DNA from: Rhodocyclaceae bacterium
GTDB taxonomy: Bacteria > Pseudomonadota > Gammaproteobacteria > Burkholderiales > Rhodocyclaceae
NCBI GenBank assembly: GCA_020445785.1
Contig: JAGRFZ010000061.1
Coordinates: 1-32,479 of the forward strand
Reading direction: 5' to 3'
DNA length: 32,479 nucleotides
Shown here: positions 1-8,528 of the stretch, in pieces
Numbering within the stretch: the stretch's first letter is position 1
Layout: each line of letters begins with the position of its first letter
Notes under the pieces: model-generated
Database searches by the model: none
Seen by the model: the letters and a program-made list of their open reading frames with translations, nothing else
What the model was told of the DNA's origin: nothing
Made by a program: the position numbers and the translations under genes

Positions 1-47
1 ACATCGCTAGCTCATCCCTGGCAACTCCGGGTCGCCTGGCTGGAGTG

Positions 48-533
48 TTACTGGGCGGTACCGCTGATCGTCACCGAGCGATCATCGAGTTTGATGGAAA
101 GCGGAAGCGTCTTGTGGGCCACCACCGGAACGCTGGCGCGCCACACCGCCCGCTCGAGATCGCGATAGGCGGCGACCACGCCGATGAAACGGGTGTCGGG
201 CTGGGTGGTACGTTGGATCGAATGGGTATCGCCGGGACGCAGGACCATCTCCTCGCGGGTATTGAGGTCGCCGGCGAGGGTCTGCTGGTCGTTGTCCCAC
301 AACGAGAAGAAATCGGCATCCTTGAAGGTCGACAAGGCCTTGAGCTCATACACGCGGACGACCAGCGGCGAGGGCCTGCCGGAGCTGTCCGGGTTGAGGT
401 TCTCCTCGGCCTGGAAGGTGGCGGCGACGACGGTCGGATCCGGGGTGGACGAGCAGCCGACGGCCAGCAGCACGGCCAACGCGGCGACGAGAAACGTGAG
501 TGGGGATCTGCCAAGCGGGAAGGAATGCAGCAT
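48..533 (-). CDS. tssJ: TssJ, T6SS outer-membrane lipoprotein
   Basis: Outer-membrane lipoprotein that anchors the T6SS membrane complex (TssJLM) by binding periplasmic TssM. It has 161 residues, the usual family length. An N-terminal hydrophobic signal ends in a lipobox (LAVGC) with the lipidated Cys near residue 27. The mature part has the small beta-sandwich pattern of TssJ, including LVVRVYELK near residues 60-68, the FFSLW stretch, and the PGDTHSI and FIGVVAAYR strands. I chose the ATG at 533 because GGAG lies about 9 nt upstream and the signal peptide then begins cleanly; the frame stays open upstream to 632, but those residues do not resemble a signal. It lies downstream of the spike-module genes on the same strand after a 237-nt gap with a possible promoter. 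In related loci tssK and tssL follow, which here would lie beyond base 1. Family assignment is firm. Confidence 0.92.
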   Translation of the reverse strand: MLHSFPLGRSPLTFLVAALAVLLAVGCSSTPDPTVVAATFQAEENLNPDSSGRPSPLVVRVYELKALSTFKDADFFSLWDNDQQTLAGDLNTREEMVLRPGDTHSIQRTTQPDTRFIGVVAAYRDLERAVWRASVPVVAHKTLPLSIKLDDRSVTISGTAQ

Positions 534-614
534 CTGTCTTGTCTCCAGAGGAAGGTCCGCCCGGAGCCCGCGACCGCCACGCGGAGCGCATCGCCGGGCA
601 CGATACGGCATGGG

Positions 615-620
615 ATTATA
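615..620 (-). promoter_or_regulatory. Candidate internal -10 element before tssJ
   Basis: On the minus strand the sequence reads TATAAT exactly, in otherwise GC-rich DNA between the DUF4150 gene and tssJ. Transcription would begin near 608 and leave a leader of about 75 nt before the tssJ ATG. No good -35 hexamer is visible 16-18 bp upstream, so this is a candidate only. It would allow tssJ and downstream core genes to be expressed separately from the spike module. Confidence 0.35.
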
Positions 621-770
621 CGCAATGGCCATCGACCGAAATCGAGGGCCAGCGCATTCCCAGGCGACGGATGCGACGTTTCCCGGCGCCTTCCTGATCA
701 GCGGTCAACGGCACACACGGGGCGTTCTGAAACGCGATCGCCGCTGCGGAATGCGGACCGCAGCCGACGC

Positions 771-1172
771 TCACGGCGCCAGCAGCAATACGTTCACCTG
801 GCTCGGCGCGATCCGCATGCCGGGCGCATTGGTCGAATTCTGCAGCGACATGCTGGTCATGCGGGTGGCGGGCATGCCGGCTACCAGTACCGTGAACGCG
901 GCGGTGAGGTGGCGTGCCGGCCCCATGACCAGGCCCGAGGCGACGCCCAGCGCAAGACCGGGGTTGTCGCCGTTGGACAGCGGCACCGTGGTGCTCATGT
1001 TGTGGGCCGGGGTACAGCTCCACAGCACGTTGTAGGCGGCCGGCACCCCCATCGGGCCTGCGGCGATGTTGGGATAGGGAATCGGTACCGGCACCGGTGA
1101 CGGCGGCGCCGGCGTCAAGCACACGTCGGGGAACGCAAAGTCGACGCCGCCCATCTGGGAATTCGCAAACAT
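771..1172 (-). CDS. DUF4150 / PAAR-like T6SS spike-tip protein
   Basis: A 133-residue protein that matches DUF4150, a PAAR-like family expected to cap the VgrG trimer as the sharp tip of the T6SS spike. The family signature is at the N terminus: MFANSQMGG, then FAFPDVCLTPAP, then the PYPNIA motif. Cys18 and Cys53, together with His residues near 57 and 88, are candidate metal ligands (inference from composition). There is no C-terminal extension, so unlike many DUF4150 proteins this one carries no fused toxin. The ATG at 1172 follows the stop of the upstream DUF3540 gene by only 3 nt, with a GGTGGG/GAGG-rich stretch before it. The two genes are certainly co-transcribed and probably translationally coupled. 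Family call firm; spike-tip role is from family knowledge. Confidence 0.9.
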   Translation of the reverse strand: MFANSQMGGVDFAFPDVCLTPAPPSPVPVPIPYPNIAAGPMGVPAAYNVLWSCTPAHNMSTTVPLSNGDNPGLALGVASGLVMGPARHLTAAFTVLVAGMPATRMTSMSLQNSTNAPGMRIAPSQVNVLLLAP

Positions 1173-1175
1173 GCC

Positions 1176-1820
1176 TCAGCCCACCTGGATCTGCTTGCCG
1201 TCGAACTTCACCAGTTCGCGCGATTTGACGATCGCGTGCTCGGCGTTCATGTTGAGGATCTTGTCGGCGCGCAAGTCGAGGTGGCCGACGCGCACCAGCT
1301 CCATGTCCTCCACTTGGCGCGCATGGCTGCGGGCGCGCAAGGAAAAGGCGTCGCTGACCTGGCGGATCATGCGCGCGGTGGTATCGATCGAATCGGCGAA
1401 CCAGTGCAAGGCCTTGCCAATCAGATTCACGCGTTCGCCGCTGATTTCGACCTCGCGGCCGACCACCGCCACCGAGTCGCCCTTCAGCGCTGCGCCGGAG
1501 TCACCACCGAATTCGGCGGTACCGCGGGCGCGCAGGCTGGCGTCACCTTCGACCTCGATTGCCAGTGAACGGCCGACGCGCATCTCTACCGGCGCATCGC
1601 TGTGGCGTTCGAGGATCGAAAGTACGTAGCAGTCCGTCTCGCGGCGGGACAGCAGCACGATGTCGCCGCACGCCGGTTGCACCAGGCAGGAAAAGGCCAG
1701 CCGCGCGCGGACGATGCCCTGGGGGGTGGAAACCATGACGCCGGCTTCGCCGCTCTTCTCGACCTCGCCGACCTGCTGGATGATGCCCTCGGTCACCTGG
1801 GCGTTTTCGGTGTGATTCAT
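1176..1820 (-). CDS. DUF3540 domain protein, T6SS spike-module component
   Basis: A 214-residue protein of the DUF3540 family, found almost only beside DUF2169, pentapeptide and DUF4150 genes in T6SS loci. The first 80 residues form a small beta-rich domain (VSTPQGIVRARLAFSCLV, then CGDIVLLSRRETDCYVLSIL) resembling the OB-like domain of VgrG/gp5. Residues about 90-140 have alternating hydrophobic strands reminiscent of a short beta-helix, followed by a helical segment and a final beta stretch. The start at 1820 is marked by GGAGAGGAG a few bases upstream; the frame is open further upstream but overlaps the previous gene. It lies 23 nt after the pentapeptide gene and 3 nt before the DUF4150 gene. 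The exact function is unknown to me. A VgrG-like adaptor between spike and tip is an inference. Confidence 0.85.
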   Translation of the reverse strand: MNHTENAQVTEGIIQQVGEVEKSGEAGVMVSTPQGIVRARLAFSCLVQPACGDIVLLSRRETDCYVLSILERHSDAPVEMRVGRSLAIEVEGDASLRARGTAEFGGDSGAALKGDSVAVVGREVEISGERVNLIGKALHWFADSIDTTARMIRQVSDAFSLRARSHARQVEDMELVRVGHLDLRADKILNMNAEHAIVKSRELVKFDGKQIQVG

Positions 1821-1843
1821 TACTCCTCTCCTTGCCGCCGGCT

Positions 1844-2896
1844 TCAGCCGGCCGGTCTCCAGTTTTCGGCCTTCACGGTGTCTTCGTCGTCGGGTGCTGC
1901 CTGATTCCGGTTCGGCATCTCGGCGCCGTCGGCACGCACCCCGCGCAGGCCGGCGCGGGTCATGTCGGCACCGACGAAGCGGCAGCCATTCAGTTCGGCG
2001 TGGGCCATGTCGGCATAGCGCACGCTGGCACCGTCGAAGCTGCAGTGGCGAAACTTCGCCTTCTGCAGCACCGACTCCACAAGGTGTGCATTGCGGAAGC
2101 TGGTCCGCTCGCCTTCGGCATCCATCCAGATCGACTGCTCGAGGCGCGCGTCGTCGAAGCGCGCCTCGTCGACGCAGGCGCCGATCCACAAGGTGTGCTG
2201 ACCGTCGATGCCACTGAAATCGGCGCCCGCAAGGCGGGCGCCCTTGAAGTTGCTGCCGGACAGGCGCGCACCGGCAAAACTGGCGCCGGTGAGGTCCGCG
2301 TCCATGAACTGGCTCCGGGTCCAGGCCGCGGCGCTGAAGTCCATGCCGGCCATCGAACAGTCCGCGAATACGCACTGGTCGCCGCCGGGCCGGAGGAAGT
2401 GCACCTGGCGCAGATCCGCCTTGTAGAACACGGTCTTGGCGAAATGCGCCTCGTCCAGCGCCACCGTGCCGAATTGGCACTCGACGAAACTGGCCTGGAT
2501 CAGCCGCGCGCCGACGAAGCGGCTGCCGTCGAGCCGGCACTTGACGAGATTCGCGAACTCCATGTCGGCGCCGTCGAAGGACGTCGACTCCAAGCCGGAT
2601 TCATTGAATGTGCAACCCACCAGCCGGGTGCCGCCGAAGCCGGCGCGCTGCAGACTGGTGGCGTGGAAGGTGCCGAGCCGCAGGTTGGCGTCGGCAAAGC
2701 GGGCACCGTCCATCCGGCAATTCACGAACGAGGATTCCTGCAGATCCGCACCGCTGAAATCACAGTCGGAAAAGTCGCAATCGCTGAAGATCCCCCGGGT
2801 CAGGGTCTGTCCAGCGAGCGAAGCGCCTGCCATCCGAACTTCGTTGGCCGGCTCGCCCCGGGCCAGCAGGGCCTTCAGTTCGTCCACCGTGCTCAT
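1844..2896 (-). CDS. Pentapeptide-repeat protein, T6SS-associated
   Basis: About 350 residues. Almost everything after residue 40 is tandem pentapeptide repeat of the A(D/N)LXX / A.F.. type (for example CDFSDCDFSGADLQ, then ANLRLGTFHATSLQRAGF). This predicts a right-handed quadrilateral beta-helix of roughly 14-15 coils. The N-terminal 25 residues (MSTVDELKALLARGEPANEV) look like a capping helix. A short charged tail follows the repeats. The start at 2896 has GGGAGGG about 8 nt upstream; an earlier in-frame ATG at 2962 lacks this support. It sits between the DUF2169 and DUF3540 genes on the same strand, so it is part of the spike module. No enzymatic motif is visible. Possible roles are a structural spike component, an adaptor, or a secreted DNA-mimic-like effector. 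The family is certain; the role is not. Confidence 0.88.
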   Translation of the reverse strand: MSTVDELKALLARGEPANEVRMAGASLAGQTLTRGIFSDCDFSDCDFSGADLQESSFVNCRMDGARFADANLRLGTFHATSLQRAGFGGTRLVGCTFNESGLESTSFDGADMEFANLVKCRLDGSRFVGARLIQASFVECQFGTVALDEAHFAKTVFYKADLRQVHFLRPGGDQCVFADCSMAGMDFSAAAWTRSQFMDADLTGASFAGARLSGSNFKGARLAGADFSGIDGQHTLWIGACVDEARFDDARLEQSIWMDAEGERTSFRNAHLVESVLQKAKFRHCSFDGASVRYADMAHAELNGCRFVGADMTRAGLRGVRADGAEMPNRNQAAPDDEDTVKAENWRPAG

Positions 2897-3038
2897 GCAA
2901 TGACCCTCCCCTCGCTTCGCAATACCTGCCCCGAGGCGCGAGAATGGGGTTTCGCGCGGCACAGCTTCGTGTCGTTCGAGCGGGCTGGCCGGGCAAGCAC
3001 AGCCCTGGTGGGGATGCCTCCTTGGCGCGACCGGATGC

Positions 3039-5735
3039 TCATTTGTCCTTCCTCGCCGAGGCCGGCGGCTCGACCTTGCGCCGTGGCAGGGTCCGGGCCT
3101 TCGCCATGTAGGCGTCGTCCAGTCGGGTCTCGGTATCGACGTCGACGCGCGCCAGATCCGACGCGAACAGGTTGCAGCCGGTGAGATCGGCGCCGTTGAA
3201 TACCGCGTGCTGGGCGACCACCTGCATCAGATTCGCCCGGGCCAGCCGCGCGCGGCTGAAGTCCGCCTTCATCAGCATTGCTCCTTTCAGGCTGCTGCTT
3301 TCGAAACAGCCCTCGATACAGCTCGCTTCCGAAAAATCCGCCCCATCCAACTGGGCCGATGTGAAGTCGCACTGGGCGAGGGGCGTGCCCCGAAAGTTCG
3401 CCTTCGGCATTTCCACCTCGCGGAAGCTCGCGCCGTCGAGCGCGCTGCGATAGACGAAGCGCACGTTTGGCCCCCGGCACTTGTCGAAGCGCGCCCCGTC
3501 GAGCCGGCAGGTGATGAAATCGGTCGACTCCACGCCGGCCGACGTGAAGTCGGTGCCCGACAACGTGCACTCCAGCACCGTCGCGCGGGTCAGGTCGGCG
3601 GCGGTGAACGTGCTGCCGCCGAGGCTGCACTTGATCAGCGTGGCCTGGCCCAGCCGTGCGGCCGGCCAGCGGCTTTCTTCCGCCTCGACCTCCAGCAGCG
3701 TCACGCCTTGCCAGTCGCTGCGCTCGAGATTGGCCTTGGCGAGCCGCGTGTATTGCACGATGGCGTCGGTGAACGTAACGCCGACGCAGGACGCTTCGCT
3801 GAAGTCAGCCTTGCCGATGTTGGCGCCGGTCATCGATGCACCGTCCAATCTGGCACCGCGAAAATTCGCGTGGGCCAGGCAGGCGTTGGTGAAATTCGCG
3901 CCGAGCAGGGTGGCGCCGGCAAAGTCGATGCCTTCGAGTTCGCCACCGGAGAAGTCGACGCCGGACAGGTCCATACCGCTGAAGTCGCCGGCCTTGAGCT
4001 TGAGCCCGGCGAAACTCTGCCCTGCCTGGCGCGCGCGCGCGGCGCTGTCGCGCCAACGGCTCGCCACGTCGCGGGCCAGCGGCGGTGGTGCCGGCTGCAT
4101 GTGGGCAACGCCGCGGGTCATCGACGCCTGGATCGATTCGGCCCGGTCCACCAGATCCCGCAGGCGCTGGTCCACCCGCGGCATCTGCACATCCGGCATC
4201 TGCGTCGCCTGCGAGACCATGCTGTCGAAGCGCGACATCAGTTGGCGCGGGGTGTCCATCACTGCCGGCGGCGTCGGATGCAGCATGCGCGAGACGTCGG
4301 ACTCGCCGATGCCCTGGTCGCGGAGAATCTTGCCGAAGCCTTCGCGCATCGCCGCCTTCTGGGCCGACATCGCACTGTCGAGATCCGAGGGCCGTGGCAT
4401 GGAGGCGAACAGACTTCTGCTGGCTGCCATCAGACCGGTCGGATCGGGCGGAACGTGGGTCGGCGGGCGCGGGATGCCGGATCGGTTGATCGCTGTCGCC
4501 GCGGCCTGCCTTGCCGCACTGGCGATCTCGGCTCCGTGGGTCTTCAGCATCGCGTCGTCGACCTTCTTTTCGGCCTCGGCCAGGCGCTCGCTGATCGCCG
4601 TCACGTCGACGCCGCTGCTGCCGAGCTTTTCGCGAAAATGCGTCACCAGCTCGTTCGGCGTCGCCATGCCCTCGGGCAGCAGTTCGTGGTCATCCAGCAC
4701 CTTCTCGGCCCCGTGCTCGGGATCGAGCCGATCGCGGATCGCCTGGACATAGTGCTCGGGTCCTTTCGGTCGATCGCGCCATTCGAAGCCGGCACACAGC
4801 AGCTCGACCTCGTCCGCGAATTCGTCCGCGACCTCGAACATCGCATGCCACACCAGGACCACCCGCAACCGGTTGGGCAGCAGCCAGACCGTGGTCAGCC
4901 GAGGCTCGCCGAGACGATCCTTGAAGCCGTCTCCCCGCTTCATGCGCGCCAGCACCACTGGCCGGATGCCGGGCAGCCGGAACTGCAGACGCGGGTGCTC
5001 CGGGTGCATGTGCGTGATCTCGATCGGCTCGTCGCCGGCAAAGTCGCCTGCCTGCCACTGGTCGGCCGAAGCAATGCAGTGATAGCGCCAGTCGAAATCC
5101 CGCGGTGGGCCCGGGAATTCGCTCTTCAACCAGGCATCGTCGTAGGTACCGTCGAACTGCCGACGCTGCGGCCACATCGGCGGCAACGGCCCGAAACTGG
5201 CAGGCATCGCCGGCTCCCGGGGCGAGGTGCAGGGGTAGTCCGGGTGCTGCACCGGAGGAATCGCCAGCAGCGGCCCGGCCGCGGTCTGCTCCGGCGCAGT
5301 CCCGCGGCCGACCGGGTTCTCGGCCACCTTGGGCCCGCCCCAGGTCTGCTCCCATGTCAGCGGCAATCGGGCGAACGGACGCACGTCGCTGATGCGTTGG
5401 TTGTCGAGCCAGTAGCGTTCGCCGTACACGTGCAGAGCCTTGGCCAGCGCGCCGACCCGGGCGGTCACCTCGAGACCGGTCACCGCCTCGCCGCCGGGCG
5501 CACAGGCCTCGCCGATCATCAGGAATTCCGCGCCGGACTTCGGCAGGCCGGCATCGAGCGGCACCTCCGGATGCATCAATGGCGCCACCTCCTGCCACAA
5601 CTCCTGCTCGGGCAGCAGCGCCGGCTCTTGCTGGATCGGCAGATAAGCCATCACCGCGACGCCGAGGTAGGCCCGGTGCTGCCGCTCGAAACAGCGGTGC
5701 AGCACCGACAGATGCTGGGGTTTCATGATCCGCAT
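3039..5735 (-). CDS. DUF2169 domain protein fused to pentapeptide repeats (T6SS adaptor/chaperone-like)
   Basis: An 898-residue three-part protein. Residues about 1-320 are a DUF2169 domain: MKPQHLSVLHRCFE at the start, the YLPIQQEPALLPEQELW segment, LTWEQTWGGP near 126-135, and DWRYHCIASADQ near 215-226. Residues about 320-570 are a helical, charged linker. Residues about 575-880 are tandem pentapeptide repeats (LKAGDFSGMDLSGVDFSGGE onward). DUF2169 proteins are known as T6SS adaptors or chaperones that help load DUF4150-type effectors (Agrobacterium Tde2 system). The pentapeptide fusion suggests a long beta-helical arm. The ATG at 5735 overlaps the stop of the upstream membrane-protein gene by one base (TGATG), implying translational coupling. 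No toxin motif was found in the linker. Domain calls are firm; the function is inferred from relatives. Confidence 0.9.
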   Translation of the reverse strand: MRIMKPQHLSVLHRCFERQHRAYLGVAVMAYLPIQQEPALLPEQELWQEVAPLMHPEVPLDAGLPKSGAEFLMIGEACAPGGEAVTGLEVTARVGALAKALHVYGERYWLDNQRISDVRPFARLPLTWEQTWGGPKVAENPVGRGTAPEQTAAGPLLAIPPVQHPDYPCTSPREPAMPASFGPLPPMWPQRRQFDGTYDDAWLKSEFPGPPRDFDWRYHCIASADQWQAGDFAGDEPIEITHMHPEHPRLQFRLPGIRPVVLARMKRGDGFKDRLGEPRLTTVWLLPNRLRVVLVWHAMFEVADEFADEVELLCAGFEWRDRPKGPEHYVQAIRDRLDPEHGAEKVLDDHELLPEGMATPNELVTHFREKLGSSGVDVTAISERLAEAEKKVDDAMLKTHGAEIASAARQAAATAINRSGIPRPPTHVPPDPTGLMAASRSLFASMPRPSDLDSAMSAQKAAMREGFGKILRDQGIGESDVSRMLHPTPPAVMDTPRQLMSRFDSMVSQATQMPDVQMPRVDQRLRDLVDRAESIQASMTRGVAHMQPAPPPLARDVASRWRDSAARARQAGQSFAGLKLKAGDFSGMDLSGVDFSGGELEGIDFAGATLLGANFTNACLAHANFRGARLDGASMTGANIGKADFSEASCVGVTFTDAIVQYTRLAKANLERSDWQGVTLLEVEAEESRWPAARLGQATLIKCSLGGSTFTAADLTRATVLECTLSGTDFTSAGVESTDFITCRLDGARFDKCRGPNVRFVYRSALDGASFREVEMPKANFRGTPLAQCDFTSAQLDGADFSEASCIEGCFESSSLKGAMLMKADFSRARLARANLMQVVAQHAVFNGADLTGCNLFASDLARVDVDTETRLDDAYMAKARTLPRRKVEPPASARKDK

Positions 5736-6088
5736 CAGTGGGCCCAGTCCTCGTCGATGACGACATGGTCGAGATCATCGGGCTCGACCTTGAGCCGCAG
5801 CACCTTGCCGGGCTGAACGGCGGGCAGGTGGATCTGGGGGATCACGGTCAGCAAACGGACCTCGTAGTTCGTCGATGACGTGCCGGCGACCGCCAGGTGG
5901 AGCTCGACCCGGGGATTGTTATTGACCCATTCGCCGGTCTGCCGTGCGGCCAGGACGCGCCCGCTGGCCGCCATGCCCTCCTGTCGGAGGCGGGCGTCAC
6001 GGTCGCTACCGCGCTGGCCGAGCACCACCACCGCGACGATGATGACCAGCGCCAGGACCCACCAATACCACGCATTGGAAGTGGCCAT
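5735..6088 (-). CDS. Small single-pass membrane protein in T6SS operon
   Basis: A 117-residue protein with one strong N-terminal transmembrane segment (WYWWVLALVIIVAVVVLG, residues about 8-25), then a soluble domain of about 90 residues. The soluble part reads as alternating beta strands (GRVLAARQTG, VELHLAVAG, NYEVRLLTVIPQIHLPAVQPGKVLRLKVEP). It resembles small DUF3592-like extracytoplasmic domains, but I cannot name a family with confidence. It begins 6 nt after the vgrG stop codon and its own stop overlaps the DUF2169 start, so it is locked into the operon. With the N terminus inside, the beta domain would be periplasmic. Possible roles are an envelope accessory factor or a protective protein for a cargo. 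The short length and position would also fit an immunity protein, which is speculation. Confidence 0.8.
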   Translation of the reverse strand: MATSNAWYWWVLALVIIVAVVVLGQRGSDRDARLRQEGMAASGRVLAARQTGEWVNNNPRVELHLAVAGTSSTNYEVRLLTVIPQIHLPAVQPGKVLRLKVEPDDLDHVVIDEDWAH

Positions 6089-6094
6089 CGGTGG

Positions 6095-8347
6095 TCAGGA
6101 GAAGATCTGCAAGGCCGCTTGCCGCAACGCCAGCGCACCTTGCGTGATCTTGGTAGCGGGATTGATCATCTGCAAGCCGGCCGTGACCTTGTCCAGCCCC
6201 TTGGTCGCGTTCTTGAAGGCGATGTTTTCGCTCTTGGCCGTAACCGCGCTGGTCTTCACCCCGATCGTTTCGACGACGACGCCTTTCATGTCGGTGGCGA
6301 TGCCGGTCACCCCATACTTGATTGCCGACAGCCAACTGGACTTGGTCGTCAGGCCGTTGATCTGGGTTCCCCCCAGCAGGTTCATGCCGGCCGGCGCGGT
6401 GACATTGACCGCCGCGGGGGTGGTCAGGTTGATGCCGGCGGCAGCGGTGATGCTGGCGGGGCCACCGGCAGTGAGCGAGATCGCGGCGCCGGCCGTGAGC
6501 GAATAGGATGCAGCGACGGTGACCGACTGGCTCGCGCCGATCATGGTCGACTGGGAGGCGGCGATGGTCAGTGTGTCGGAAGCGCCGATGTTGGTCGTGC
6601 GCGACGCGCCGATGGTCACGCTCTCGGTGGTGCCGACCTTCTCGGTGCGACTCATTCCGATCGTGATGTCTTCCTTGCCGCCGACCTTCTCGGTGCGATT
6701 ACCGCCGATCTCGATATCCTCGTTGGCCACGACCTTTTCGCTACGATTGTTGCCGATCTCGGTCTCTTCGTCGTTTCCGACCTTCTTGGTCCGGTCGTGG
6801 CCGACGGTCAGGGTCTCGTCGGCCTCGACCATGGTGTCCATGTTGCGCTCGGCATGGACGTACACCTGCTCGGCGCCCTTCTTGTCCTCGAAACGGATTT
6901 CGTTGAAGTTGGCCGCGCCGCCGCCCTTCGACGAACGGGACTTGATGCCGGTCTGGGTGGCGTTGGCCGGCAGGTCGTAGGGCGGCATCTGGTTGGCGTT
7001 GTAGACGCGCCCGGTGATGATCGGGCGGTCCGGGTCGCCCTCGAGACACTCGACGATGACCTCCTGGCCGATCCGCGGAATCGCGATCATGCCCCAGTTC
7101 TTGCCCGCCCACGGATGGCTGACCCGCATCCAGCACGAGCTGTTCTCGTCGTTGTTGCCGTATCGGTCCCAGAAGAACTGGACCTTGACGCGGCCGTATT
7201 CGTCGGTGTGGATCTCGTCGCCGGCCGGCCCCACCACCACCGCCGTCTGCGGCCCCTTGACCAGCGGTCGCGGGGTGCGCCGCTCCGGGCGGAACACGTG
7301 CTCGGTGTTGAGCACTTCGAAACCGACATCGTAGGTCGCACCGCCGAGGCCGTCGCTTTCGAAACCTTCCGCTTGGCAGTTCATCTCCGAGCGGGTGACC
7401 AGATACTCGGCGTTCTGGTCGGCCCGCGGATGTCCATAGACGGAGAGGCTGCAGCCGACCGCAATACCGCGGGCATTGGCGGAACCTTCCGCGACTTCGT
7501 AGCCGCGCTGCACTTCCTCGATGCGGGTCTGGGCGTAGACCTCGCCGTCGCCCTTGACGAGGTACTCGCCGGGAAAGTCGAACACCTCGTAGTCGGCATG
7601 GGGGTGGTTGCGCTCGATCAAGGCCTTGGCATCGAGCTTGACGTTGGGCTTCTTGAAGTCGTAGTCGGTATGGGCCCATTTGCCGGGCTTGAATTCGCGC
7701 CGAAACTCCCAGTGGGCAATGTTTTCGAGTTCGCTGCGGCCGCTGCCGCTGGGCTTGATGTAGGGCACCTGATCGTAGCCGGGAAACGGCGAATGGGTCT
7801 CCATCGAATCCACCAGGATCAGCTTGTTCTGATCGCCGTCGAACTCGAAGTAGTAGTAGATGCCCTCTTCCTCGAGCAGCCGGCTGACGAAGTTGAAGTC
7901 CGTTTCACGGTACTGGACACAGTACTCGCGCGTCTCGTAGTTGCCGCTCAGGCGGTCCTCGAAATCCGCCGTCGGATGGTCGGCAAACACTTCCTTGACG
8001 ATTACCGGCACCGTCTTTTCCTGGAAGATCCGGCAGTCGGCGGTACGGGTCAGGAACCACATCCAGGCGTGCACGGTCGCCCGATAGACGTGAAAGCGGC
8101 CGTGCATGCCGGCCTGGGCGAAGCGGGTGACATAGCCGGCGAAATAGCGCAGCGACTCGTCGGGCATCTTCATTTCGACATGCACGTTCTGGGCGAGGAT
8201 GTCGTCGACGCTGATGGCGTCGTTCTCGCTCAGGCACTCGAGCTCGAAGCAACTGACCCTCGAGAGCCCCTCCAGCGCACGCATCCGGTAGAACAACAAG
8301 TCGTCGCCCAAGGGAGAGACCAGCTTGAAGAGATCCGAACCTGCCAT
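6095..8347 (-). CDS. vgrG: VgrG (TssI), T6SS spike protein
   Basis: Trimeric T6SS spike protein of 750 residues. The N-terminal gp27-like part spans residues about 1-380, with the ETDFNFVSRLLEEEGIYYYFEF motif near 147-168. The gp5 OB-fold follows, with HTDEYGRVKVQFFWDR near 406-421 and CWMRVSHPWAG after it. Then comes SRSSKGGGAANFNEIRFEDKKG, the conserved entry to the gp5 needle. Residues about 510-650 are beta-helix repeats with a recurring NRTEKVG / TIGASRT pattern. A tail of roughly 90 residues (from about WLSAIKYGVTG) follows. It is moderately hydrophobic and shows no known toxin fold. Translation begins at 8347 with GAGGAGG upstream. It is the first gene of the visible T6SS transcription unit. 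Family certain; whether the tail is an adaptor-docking segment or an effector domain is unknown. Confidence 0.96.
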   Translation of the reverse strand: MAGSDLFKLVSPLGDDLLFYRMRALEGLSRVSCFELECLSENDAISVDDILAQNVHVEMKMPDESLRYFAGYVTRFAQAGMHGRFHVYRATVHAWMWFLTRTADCRIFQEKTVPVIVKEVFADHPTADFEDRLSGNYETREYCVQYRETDFNFVSRLLEEEGIYYYFEFDGDQNKLILVDSMETHSPFPGYDQVPYIKPSGSGRSELENIAHWEFRREFKPGKWAHTDYDFKKPNVKLDAKALIERNHPHADYEVFDFPGEYLVKGDGEVYAQTRIEEVQRGYEVAEGSANARGIAVGCSLSVYGHPRADQNAEYLVTRSEMNCQAEGFESDGLGGATYDVGFEVLNTEHVFRPERRTPRPLVKGPQTAVVVGPAGDEIHTDEYGRVKVQFFWDRYGNNDENSSCWMRVSHPWAGKNWGMIAIPRIGQEVIVECLEGDPDRPIITGRVYNANQMPPYDLPANATQTGIKSRSSKGGGAANFNEIRFEDKKGAEQVYVHAERNMDTMVEADETLTVGHDRTKKVGNDEETEIGNNRSEKVVANEDIEIGGNRTEKVGGKEDITIGMSRTEKVGTTESVTIGASRTTNIGASDTLTIAASQSTMIGASQSVTVAASYSLTAGAAISLTAGGPASITAAAGINLTTPAAVNVTAPAGMNLLGGTQINGLTTKSSWLSAIKYGVTGIATDMKGVVVETIGVKTSAVTAKSENIAFKNATKGLDKVTAGLQMINPATKITQGALALRQAALQIFS

Positions 8348-8424
8348 CCCTGCCTCCTCGAACCGCTTTCGCGGATTGCTCGAAATCGACCCGTCCGGCG
8401 CGCATCCGCCCGTCGAACTCCTGC

Positions 8425-8430
8425 ATTCTA
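8425..8430 (-). promoter_or_regulatory. Candidate promoter -10 for the vgrG operon
   Basis: The minus strand reads GCTAGAATG here, giving a TAGAAT -10 (5 of 6 to consensus). The start of transcription would be near 8418 and the leader about 70 nt. The same GCTAGAATG string lies upstream of yheS at the other end of the window. No clear -35 is seen, and no sigma-54 -24/-12 element was found in this gap. Confidence 0.35.
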
Positions 8431-8528
8431 GCCACAGCCCCCACCGAACAGGGCACGGACGGGGCCTCGATGCGGCCGGCCGTCACACCCGGACGCCATT
8501 CGACCGGGGACTACACGGCCCCGTGCGA

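Noticed and set aside
1-47. Start of the next T6SS gene (tssK) on the minus strand
   Set aside because: ATG triplets exist, but one is followed at once by a stop and the other lies at the window edge with too few codons to judge.
1900-4000. Short-period repeated DNA resembling a tandem repeat or CRISPR array
   Set aside because: The 15-bp periodicity comes from pentapeptide codons. There are no identical direct repeats of 25-40 bp with unique spacers.
1832-5816. Long plus-strand frames antisense to the pentapeptide and DUF2169 genes
   Set aside because: Shadows of pentapeptide coding. The regular GCC/CTC periodicity keeps the complementary frames free of stops.
8348-8528. Sigma-54 promoter for the T6SS vgrG operon
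   Set aside because: No GG-N10-GC element with a TGGC context was found on the minus strand in this gap; only a TAGAAT -10 candidate.
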